Below, piece after piece: positions 14,469-19,581 of a DNA stretch of 19,581 nt (position 1 is the first letter of the stretch; every line of letters begins with the position of its first letter). A program made the position numbers and the translations under genes. Below the pieces are notes generated by a model. The model was not told the DNA's origin. It saw nothing but the letters and a program-made list of their open reading frames with translations, and made no database searches. Source of the stretch: Chloroflexota bacterium (lineage in GTDB: Bacteria > Chloroflexota > UBA6077 > CF-72); assembly GCA_019247135.1 (NCBI GenBank), contig JAFAPL010000628.1, positions 1 through 19,581 on the forward strand, read 5' to 3'.

Positions 14469-14824
14469 CCGCCCGAGACGGGCGCTTTGTACATCGTGTC
14501 CGGGGGCGACTCGGGAACCTGGAGCGTGTTGCTGTACACGAAGGCGATGCCCATGAAAATGGCCGCGATCACGATCAAGATAACGAAGCTGGCGATGAGG
14601 CGGTGCGTGAGGTAGGGCAAGCGCAGAATCACCTGAGCGAAGCTCACCCCGAACAGGATTCCGCCCACGCACAGCAGCAGCATCCCGCCCGTGCTCGGCG
14701 CCTGCGACAGGCCGTACAGCAAGACGGGCAAGCTGATGATCAGCAGGACGACCCACCAGACCAGCTCGCCTCCGAGCAGTCGCTCTTCGTCCTGTACGCG
14801 CTCGGCGTCGAGCTCCGCAGCCAT
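14465..14824 (-). CDS. Small membrane protein of unknown function
   Basis: From the ATG at 14822-14824 this encodes 119 residues with an acidic N-terminus (MAAELDAERVQDEERL) followed by three hydrophobic segments. These are about ELVWWVVLLIISLPVLLYG, GGMLLLCVGGILFGVSFAQVIL and LIASFVILIVIAAIFMGIAFVY. The tail is short and probably extracytoplasmic. I do not recognise a family. The gene directly follows the Vgb-like gene on the same strand, yet a TACCCT hexamer 7 bases before its ATG suggests its own promoter. A TTG one codon upstream is possible but less likely. Its stop overlaps the HyuB stop in a shared CTAG. Confidence 0.75.
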   Translation of the reverse strand: MAAELDAERVQDEERLLGGELVWWVVLLIISLPVLLYGLSQAPSTGGMLLLCVGGILFGVSFAQVILRLPYLTHRLIASFVILIVIAAIFMGIAFVYSNTLQVPESPPDTMYKAPVSGG

Positions 14825-14831
14825 CAACGAT

Positions 14832-14837
14832 AGGGTA
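14832..14837 (-). promoter_or_regulatory. Candidate -10 element before the small membrane protein gene
   Basis: On the minus strand TACCCT is followed by ATCGTTG and the ATG at 14824. The whole gap between the upstream Vgb-like stop and this ATG is 15 bases, so the hexamer fills most of it. There is no Shine-Dalgarno, consistent with a near-leaderless message. Confidence 0.4.
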
Positions 14838-14839
14838 GC

Positions 14840-15796
14840 TCAGTGGCGGATCACGACGATACGGTCGAGAGCGGACTCGGCTGCCCAGATCTCGCCCGCT
14901 CGGCCTTGAATCTCGCGCACATCAGCGCGTGGCAAAGGCACGCTCGTAAACGTCTCTGAAGCAGGATCAAAGCGCACAATGCTCTGGTCGCGATCCCAGT
15001 TGCTGAGCCAGACGGCGTCCTGCTCGTCGACGTACACCGCGTACGCCTGCGGGCGCGCGCCCGGTAGCTTCCACTCCTGCCACGTACCCGCGACCGGGTC
15101 GTAGCGCGCCAGCTGCCCGGCATCCCACTCGCTCACCCAGAGCGCGCCGTGAGAGTCGCTCCAGATTCGCCGGGCGCCTTGCCTGGCCGTCGGCGGGTCG
15201 ATCGGCGTCGCCTCGCCGGTCTCGAGATTGATCTCGGCAATGTAGCTGCTGGCCAGCGAGGCGAAGAACACGCGCGAATGGTCGGGCGTGGCGGTCATGC
15301 CGTATGCCCCAGGCCCGCGCGGCGCGTCCCACACTTGCATCGCGCCGCTCGACGGATCGAGGTGTCCATACAGGCCTGCTTGGCCGGTGAACCAGAGCGT
15401 CCCGTTTCGATCGAAGGTGGCGGTGTTCAGGTCCGCGTTGCGCGTTCCGTCCGGTAGGGGAAAGACCTGGACGGCTGAGGTCGCGCCGTCGACACGCACG
15501 ATCGCGTTCTGACCGCCATCGGTCACCCACGCGGCGTCGTCTGGGCCGACGATCACGCCGTGCGGTGCTGAGTGCTGGCCGAGCGGAATCCGTCGCGTCT
15601 CGCCTGTATTCGGGTCGAGCCAGCCGAGATAACCAGCGGCCTGCGCGGTGAACCAGATCCCCCCATCGGCTGCCGGCGCCACGTCGTGGGGGTGCGAACC
15701 AGCGGGCACCGTGTACTCCTGGACAGCCGATTGGCCGGCGGCGCGCACCGGAAGCATCGCCAGGATCAGGAGTGCCAGCAGCGCGAGAAAACGCAC
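14840..15796 (-). CDS. Secreted Vgb/NHL-type beta-propeller (streptogramin lyase-like)
   Basis: This 318-residue protein begins with a signal peptide (VRFLALLALLILAMLPVRAAGQSA, cleavage near 22-24). At least six propeller-blade repeats follow, recognisable by the recurring pattern of GxIWFT or its variants and then a Gly/Asp-rich strand. Examples are HDVAPAADGGIWFTAQ, HGVIVGPDDAAWVTDGG, ATFDRNGTLWFTGQ, RIWSDSHGALWVSEWD, VDEQDAVWLSNWDRD and GRAGEIWAAES. This is the virginiamycin B lyase/NHL-like fold. Many such proteins are annotated as streptogramin lyases without evidence, and a binding or other lyase role is equally likely. The open frame extends upstream to 16141, but that extension is low-complexity shadow coding opposite another gene, so the GTG at 15794-15796 is chosen. 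The small membrane protein gene follows 15 bases after its stop. Confidence 0.85.
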   Translation of the reverse strand: MRFLALLALLILAMLPVRAAGQSAVQEYTVPAGSHPHDVAPAADGGIWFTAQAAGYLGWLDPNTGETRRIPLGQHSAPHGVIVGPDDAAWVTDGGQNAIVRVDGATSAVQVFPLPDGTRNADLNTATFDRNGTLWFTGQAGLYGHLDPSSGAMQVWDAPRGPGAYGMTATPDHSRVFFASLASSYIAEINLETGEATPIDPPTARQGARRIWSDSHGALWVSEWDAGQLARYDPVAGTWQEWKLPGARPQAYAVYVDEQDAVWLSNWDRDQSIVRFDPASETFTSVPLPRADVREIQGRAGEIWAAESALDRIVVIRH

Positions 15797-15802
15797 CGAA
15801 CC

Positions 15803-15808
15803 ATTTTC
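15803..15808 (-). promoter_or_regulatory. Candidate -10 element for the Vgb-like gene
   Basis: On the minus strand GAAAAT lies exactly 6 bases before the GTG at 15796. It matches TATAAT at 4 of 6 positions and sits at the distance seen for other putative leaderless genes in the window. It lacks the initial T, so support is weak. Confidence 0.25.
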
Positions 15809-15828
15809 GCACGCGCAGCAAGACGTGG

Positions 15829-15834
15829 AATGAT
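15829..15834 (+). promoter_or_regulatory. Candidate -10 element for the TPR-like protein gene
   Basis: AATGAT is followed by 8 bases and the ATG at 15843. It matches TATAAT at 4 of 6 positions. The divergent spacer to the Vgb-like gene is only 46 bases, so both promoters must lie within it or in the neighbouring coding ends. Confidence 0.25.
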
Positions 15835-15842
15835 GAGCGTTG

Positions 15843-16520
15843 ATGGACCTGCTGCTGGTCGCCCGCGAGTCCCCCGAGCTGCCACGAATTGCCCACGAGA
15901 TCGCCGACCCGGCTGACGCACAGCGCCTGCTGCCGAAGCTGCCGCACGGTCCGCAGATGAGCCAGTTGCTGGCGCGCCTCGCAGTGGGGCTGCTGATTCT
16001 GAACAAGGCGTTGGATCGTGGGGCGGCGCGCGCGGCGATCGGCGTATCAATCCAGAGGGCGCGGCCGCGTGGCATCGTGCTGCTGGGCCAGGACCTCGGA
16101 CGTGATCTGTTGGGCGAGGGCTTACCCCTGTCAGGAGGCATCCGCGAGTTGCACAGTCGGCCGATCGCCGCGATTGGTCAGGCAGGCTCAGCCGACACCG
16201 AACGCCTGTTGATGGAATTATGTCAACGCGCGGGCGTGTCGTGGGCGCCGCCCTCGGCGCGCGCTGCGACCGCGCGGGCGGTCGTCCGCGCCGAGGAGGT
16301 CGAGGCGACCGCAGCCGCGCTCATTCAAAAAGAACAATGGCAGGCCGCGGTTGAGACGTTGCGTAATGGTGAACCGCTCGGACCGCGCGGCACGAACATG
16401 CTGGGTCGCGCGTTACTTCAACTGGGTGATCGAGAGGGCGCGCGCCACGCGTTCGAGCGGACGCTCGCGAGCGATCCCGCCAACAACATCGCGCAACGTC
16501 AGCTTGGCAGCCTCGGTTGA
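15843..16520 (+). CDS. Uncharacterised protein with C-terminal TPR-like repeat
   Basis: This 225-residue protein is not one I recognise. The first 70 residues are helical and Leu-rich (MDLLLVARESPELPRIAHEI, ARLAVGLLILNKALDRGAARAAI). The middle has a strand/turn pattern IVLLGQDLGRDLLGEGLPLSGGIRELHSRPIAAIG that resembles an alpha/beta fold. Residues about 145-225 look like two TPR-type helical pairs (AAALIQKEQWQAAVETLRNGE and GTNMLGRALLQLGDREGARHAFERTLASDPANNIAQRQLG), ending in the DPANxxAxxxLG style of a TPR. TPRs mediate protein-protein contacts. There is no signal peptide or membrane segment. ATG 15843 is preferred over the adjoining TTG at 15840. It overlaps the start of the following glycosidase gene. 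Confidence 0.75.
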   Translation: MDLLLVARESPELPRIAHEIADPADAQRLLPKLPHGPQMSQLLARLAVGLLILNKALDRGAARAAIGVSIQRARPRGIVLLGQDLGRDLLGEGLPLSGGIRELHSRPIAAIGQAGSADTERLLMELCQRAGVSWAPPSARAATARAVVRAEEVEATAAALIQKEQWQAAVETLRNGEPLGPRGTNMLGRALLQLGDREGARHAFERTLASDPANNIAQRQLGSLG

Positions 16521-17490
16521 ACGGCGCCGAATCCTGTTTGCGGCCGTGGTCATGCTCACCGCGGTCAGCACAGCGGCAGTGAGCTTTGCCTGCGTGCCCC
16601 GCTTCGTCCAGGCGCCAGGTGCGCCGCTGACGTTCGCCTCGTGGACCCCGCACGCACCGCTCCGCGGGATGGGCCTTTCGCCCAAGACGCCGCTCGCGGC
16701 CACCGATTACGCCGCACTCGACGTCATCAGACCAGGCTCGGTCGTGCTGTTCTCGGTTCAGCTCGGCCAACGAGACCCCGTCCAGCAGATCGGCACGGAC
16801 CCTGACCTCCAACGCTGGCTCGAAACTCATCCGGACATCCTGCAGATCGTGCGTATGTGGCCCGTCAAAGGACCGGATGATCCGAAGCGCCTCGCGCTGC
16901 GCATCCTCCAACTGCACCTGCGGTACCCGTGGATCACCTGGTTCCAGGTCGCAAACGAGCCCGATATCGAATGGAACGACCCGAGCTGGCAGAGCATCGC
17001 CGACTGGACCGAGGCAGTGTGGTGGGACGTTGACTACTACCGCCGACACGTCAACGGGGCCTCAGACATCCACCTGCTCTTCCCACCTCTGGCCCAGGGC
17101 TCGCCAATGGATCCCGAGCACGTCGGTTACGATGCCTTACGCGGCTCGATCGAGCTCTACCTGGACAACGGGGACGGAATCGCCGGGCATGAATACTGGG
17201 ACTCAGGCGACGTCTATCTCGTCGAGAACAGGTGGCCAGGCTGGCTGCGCGAGCGTCTCGGCACAGTGCCGTTCATGGTGACCGAGGCCGGGCGCCGACC
17301 AGGCAGCGGTGCGCCAGATGCCGCGCTCGGCCACGAGCTGGTTGAATTCGCACACAGCACCCAGGCCAGGGTCGTCGCGCCGTTTGTGCTGTCCAGCCCC
17401 GGCGGAAGCTTCGATCAGTTCGACTTCGTCGACCGCAACGGCGACCCGCGTCCACAGCTGTTCGCCTGGGGAACACTCGGCCCCAACTAG
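16504..17490 (+). CDS. Secreted clan GH-A glycoside hydrolase-like protein
   Basis: The protein has about 328 residues counted from TTG 16504. A positively charged N-terminus (VERRR) and a hydrophobic segment (ILFAAVVMLTAVSTAAVSFA) form a signal peptide or anchor; a Cys follows directly, so lipidation is possible. The body looks like a TIM-barrel glycosidase of the GH5/GH39 kind. WFQVANEPD carries the acid/base Glu (about E152) in the NEP motif after a strand, and FMVTEAGRR carries the probable nucleophile (about E261), a separation usual for the clan. GHEYWDSGD and QFDFVDRNGDPRPQLFAW are further barrel elements. The start is uncertain: no Shine-Dalgarno is seen, TTG 16504 overlaps the upstream gene by 17 bases, and GTG 16546 or ATG 16552 would shorten the signal. 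Substrate unknown; probably a polysaccharide or glycoside outside the cell. Confidence 0.72.
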   Translation: MAASVERRRILFAAVVMLTAVSTAAVSFACVPRFVQAPGAPLTFASWTPHAPLRGMGLSPKTPLAATDYAALDVIRPGSVVLFSVQLGQRDPVQQIGTDPDLQRWLETHPDILQIVRMWPVKGPDDPKRLALRILQLHLRYPWITWFQVANEPDIEWNDPSWQSIADWTEAVWWDVDYYRRHVNGASDIHLLFPPLAQGSPMDPEHVGYDALRGSIELYLDNGDGIAGHEYWDSGDVYLVENRWPGWLRERLGTVPFMVTEAGRRPGSGAPDAALGHELVEFAHSTQARVVAPFVLSSPGGSFDQFDFVDRNGDPRPQLFAWGTLGPN

Positions 17491-17495
17491 CGTTG

Positions 17496-17501
17496 TATCC
17501 T
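17496..17501 (+). promoter_or_regulatory. Candidate -10 element for the molybdenum hydroxylase operon
   Basis: TATCCT in the 21-base gap after the glycosidase stop is followed by 10 bases and the ATG at 17512. This would give a leader of only a few bases. No -35 consensus or ribosome site is visible. Confidence 0.4.
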
Positions 17502-17511
17502 TGCGCATTCC

Positions 17512-18435
17512 ATGAAGCCGGCCGCGTTCGACTACGTGGCGCCCCGGTCACTGGACGAGGCGCTCGCGGAGCTCAGGAATTCGGACGGTGAGACCAGGGT
17601 GCTCGCGGGTGGGCAGAGCCTCGTTCCGCTGCTGAACTTCCGCCTGGCCAGACCGTCGCGTATCGTCGATCTGAACCGAGTCGCCGAGCTGCAATACGTG
17701 CACGCGCGGGATGGTGGCCTGGCGATTGGCGCGATGACGCGCGACGCCAGAATCGAACGCGACGCGCGCTTCAAGGCCGAACAGCCCCTCGTCGCGGAGG
17801 CCATTCAGTACGTTGGGCATGCCGCCATTCGGTCGCGTGGCACGTTCGGCGGCAGCCTTGCGCACGCCGACCCGGCTGCCGAGCTACCCGCGACAGCGGT
17901 GTGTCTCGGGGCTGAGCTCACGCTTCGCAGCACGCGCAAGATCCGCAGGGTTGCGGCTGAGGATTTCTTTCGCGGCTATCTGACCACGATGCTCGAGCCT
18001 GACGAACTTCTGCTGGAAACGTGGCTGCCGCCGGTCAGGCCCTCGACCGGCCAGGCGTGGGTGGAGTTCTCGCGCCGCCACGGCGATTTCGCTCTCGTCG
18101 GCGCGGCCGTGTCTCTGACTGAAGTGGACGGGAAAATCAGCAGCACCAGCATCGTGTTGTCGGGCGTAGCTGGCAGCCCGTATCGCGCGCGCCAGGCTGA
18201 GACACTGCTTACGACAGCCGCCTACTCTCCCGACGCGGTGCGGGCGGCCGCGGATGCGGTACGAGCGGGTATCGATCCCGATGCCGATATCCACGGTTCG
18301 AGGGAGTACCGAAAGCATCTGGCGGCAGTCATCACCGAACGGGCGATCCGGCTCGCACACCAGCGTGCCGTTTCGGAGTCACCTGTCGCGCTGGACGTTC
18401 GCCGCATGCTGGAGAGCACCAGTCAGCGTGCCTGA
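17512..18435 (+). CDS. FAD-binding (medium) subunit of a CoxM/XDH-type molybdenum hydroxylase
   Basis: This 307-residue flavoprotein carries electrons between the iron-sulfur subunit and the final acceptor. FAD_binding_5 motifs are present: KPAAFDYVAPRSLDEAL at the N-terminus, VLAGGQSLVPLLNFRLARP (about 31-48, FAD phosphate binding) and AIRSRGTFGGSLAHADPAAELP (about 105-126, the TxGGSxAxADP motif). The C-terminal CO_dehydrogenase flavoprotein domain begins around 170 (VEFSRRHGDFALVGAAV). The gene order medium-small-large is that of coxMSL and of many XDH-like hydroxylases. Its stop overlaps the small-subunit start. Carbon monoxide dehydrogenase, xanthine-type or another N-heterocycle hydroxylase cannot be distinguished from this subunit. 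Confidence 0.92.
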   Translation: MKPAAFDYVAPRSLDEALAELRNSDGETRVLAGGQSLVPLLNFRLARPSRIVDLNRVAELQYVHARDGGLAIGAMTRDARIERDARFKAEQPLVAEAIQYVGHAAIRSRGTFGGSLAHADPAAELPATAVCLGAELTLRSTRKIRRVAAEDFFRGYLTTMLEPDELLLETWLPPVRPSTGQAWVEFSRRHGDFALVGAAVSLTEVDGKISSTSIVLSGVAGSPYRARQAETLLTTAAYSPDAVRAAADAVRAGIDPDADIHGSREYRKHLAAVITERAIRLAHQRAVSESPVALDVRRMLESTSQRA

Positions 18436-18910
18436 CGGTGTAGTCATCTCAGTCTCGGTCAATGGCGCCGCGTATACGCGCGCGGTCCAGCCGCGCATGC
18501 TGCTCAGTGACTTCCTGCGTCATGAGCTTGGTCTCACCGGAACACATGTCGGCTGTGAGCACGGCGTGTGCGGCGCGTGCACCGTCCTGGTCGACGGTGA
18601 ACCGGCGCGATCGTGCCTCATGCTGGCCGTGCAAGCCGACGGTGCGGAGATCACGACTGTCGAAGGTCTTGCGCCTGATGGGCCATTGCACCCTGTCCAA
18701 CAAGCCTTCTGGGACGCTCATGGTTTGCAGTGTGGCTTCTGCACACCCGGAATTCTGATGACGACGCTGGCTTTTCTGCGCGAGCGCCCGGCGCCAACTG
18801 ACGAAGAGACCCGCGCGGCACTTAGCGGAAACCTCTGTCGGTGCACGGGGTATCAGAACATCGTCAAGGCCGTTCAGATGGCGGCGGAGTACCTGAGCGG
18901 TGCCGTTTAG
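18428..18910 (+). CDS. [2Fe-2S] small subunit of a CoxS/XDH-type molybdenum hydroxylase
   Basis: This 160-residue ferredoxin-like subunit has all eight cluster cysteines. The plant-type site uses C43, C48, C51 and C63 in HVGCEHGVCGACTVLVDGEP and RSC. The second helical-domain cluster uses C102, C105, C137 and C139 in LQCGFCTPGILM and NLCRCTGYQNIV. It passes electrons from the Mo centre to the FAD subunit in the cytoplasm. The GTG at 18428-18430 overlaps the end of the medium-subunit gene, giving translational coupling. The open frame extends upstream to 18254, but that part lies within the previous gene and has no family similarity. Length and spacing are normal for the family. Confidence 0.95.
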   Translation: MPDGVVISVSVNGAAYTRAVQPRMLLSDFLRHELGLTGTHVGCEHGVCGACTVLVDGEPARSCLMLAVQADGAEITTVEGLAPDGPLHPVQQAFWDAHGLQCGFCTPGILMTTLAFLRERPAPTDEETRAALSGNLCRCTGYQNIVKAVQMAAEYLSGAV

Positions 18911-19581
18911 TCCGACGCGCCGCAACGAGGACCCGCGCCTGCTGCGTGGCCTCGGTTCGTTCGTCGACGACATCGACCCACCAGGCGTATTGCACGTGGC
19001 GATTCTGCGCAGCCCATACGGCCACGCCGAGATTGCATCCATCGATACCTCGGCGGCGAGGGCACAGGTTGGCGTGCACGCCGTGTACACGGCTTCCGAT
19101 CTAGGCGAGTTCAACCAGCCCGCGCCGCTGGTAATCCCACATCCGAACCTGACGCATGGACATACCCAGAAGCCACTCGCGGACGGCAAGGTGCGGTTCA
19201 TCGGCGAGGCGGTGGCCATGGTTGTGGCAGACGATCGATACCTCGCCGAGGACGCGGCCGGGCTGATCGAGGTCGACTGGCGCCCACTGCAGGCCGTCGT
19301 CGACTTCCGTCTGTCCGCCGACCCCGAGCAGCCGCGCATCCACGCCGATGCGCCCAACAACGTTGCCGCGCGTCTGGTCCAGACGGTTGGCGAGCCCGAA
19401 CGGGCCTTCGCCGACGCACCCCACGTGTTCGAGGAGCACCTGCTGGTCGAGCGCTCGTGCGGCAGTCCGATCGAAGCACGCGGGGTCGCAGCCGTGTTCG
19501 AGCCGCGCGAGCAGACGCTCACGGTGTGGGACAACACCCAGGCGCCGCTGACGATCAAAAACGGCCTGGCGAACATGCTCG
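18900..19581 (+). CDS. Molybdopterin-binding large subunit of CoxL/XDH type (partial, 5' end)
   Basis: A reading frame from the GTG at 18900-18902 stays open to the last base and gives 227 residues of a large subunit that normally has about 750-800. It begins VPFSPTRRNEDPRLLRGLGSFVDDI and continues with GVLHVAILRSPYGHAEIASIDT, VHAVYTASDL, GKVRFIGEAVAMVVADD, LIEVDWRPLQAVVDF and SPIEARGVAAVFEP. These match the Ald_Xan_dh_C domain and the start of the Mo-pterin domain. It catalyses hydroxylation at the Mo centre, with electrons leaving via the small and medium subunits. The start overlaps the small-subunit stop by 11 bases. The active-site loop that separates true CO dehydrogenase (AYxCSFR) from other hydroxylases lies beyond the window, so the substrate is undecided. 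Confidence 0.9.
   Translation, partial: MPFSPTRRNEDPRLLRGLGSFVDDIDPPGVLHVAILRSPYGHAEIASIDTSAARAQVGVHAVYTASDLGEFNQPAPLVIPHPNLTHGHTQKPLADGKVRFIGEAVAMVVADDRYLAEDAAGLIEVDWRPLQAVVDFRLSADPEQPRIHADAPNNVAARLVQTVGEPERAFADAPHVFEEHLLVERSCGSPIEARGVAAVFEPREQTLTVWDNTQAPLTIKNGLANML

Noticed and set aside
13146..14756. Long minus-strand open frame (536 codons) opposite HyuB
   Set aside because: HyuB on the plus strand is clearly conserved. The minus frame is a shadow and also runs through the small membrane protein gene in another frame.
15797..16141. N-terminal extension of the Vgb-like frame
   Set aside because: The extension is Arg/Ser-rich shadow sequence opposite the TPR-like gene, and a clear signal peptide begins at GTG 15796.
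16351..16503. N-terminal extension of the glycosidase frame
   Set aside because: It lies inside the upstream gene, is Arg/Ser/Thr-rich, and would bury the signal peptide.
18254..18427. N-terminal extension of the iron-sulfur subunit frame
   Set aside because: CoxS-type proteins start about 40 residues before the first cluster cysteine, as they do from GTG 18428. The extension is a shadow of the medium-subunit gene.
1..19581. CRISPR array, insertion sequence, prophage, tRNA or rRNA
   Set aside because: I saw no regularly spaced repeats, transposase or integrase motifs, terminal inverted repeats or cloverleaf patterns on either strand while reading through.

Overview
The window is GC-rich bacterial chromosomal DNA with tightly packed genes, frequent 4-base start/stop overlaps and many GTG starts. 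It contains no rRNA, tRNA, CRISPR array or insertion sequence that I could see. A Chloroflexota-type soil or sediment bacterium is my best guess. The hints are lipoproteins and SH3 proteins with Pro/Thr linkers, an RpoD-type sigma factor lacking region 1.1 with an extra segment inside region 3, and a large stock of Mo-hydroxylase and hydantoinase-type genes. This is an inference from style, not a proof.

Layout. Bases 1-102 are the tail of a gene that starts outside the window. On the minus strand follow a small lipoprotein (126-728) and the principal-type sigma factor (808-2331). A 313-base regulatory gap separates these from a plus-strand methyltransferase and GT4 glycosyltransferase pair (2645-4363). 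A second GT4 gene converges on that pair (4308-5429, minus). At 5430-5452 it meets, head to head, a plus-strand operon: cyclase-family hydrolase, FdrA-like protein and DUF1116 protein (5453-9166). A DUF3309-type miniprotein (9237-9392) follows, with its own sigma-54-like promoter. A small M50 membrane metalloprotease (9389-9931, minus) diverges from an SH3-HyuA-HyuB operon (10063-14468), and an operator-like perfect inverted repeat lies between them. Next come a small membrane protein and a Vgb/NHL-type beta-propeller (minus), an uncharacterised protein with a C-terminal TPR-like part, and a secreted clan GH-A glycosidase-like protein. The window ends in a CoxM-CoxS-CoxL type molybdenum hydroxylase operon whose large subunit runs off the edge.

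How the genes may work together. Cyclase-family hydrolases open cyclic amides or imides. FdrA plus DUF1116 proteins are two of the three parts of the carbamoyl-transfer complex of allantoin catabolism in enterobacteria. HyuA/HyuB are ATP-dependent hydantoin/oxoproline-type ring openers, and XDH/Cox-type enzymes hydroxylate N-heterocycles. Their joint presence within 14 kb suggests a catabolic route for a nitrogen heterocycle or cyclic ureide. The substrate cannot be read from the sequence.

Regulatory architecture. Many genes have a TANNNT-like -10 hexamer 6-10 bases before the start codon and no Shine-Dalgarno, which suggests leaderless or near-leaderless mRNAs. Two divergent spacers contain a near-symmetric -10 that could serve both directions. 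Two convergent gene pairs share a single CTAG as their overlapping stop codons.
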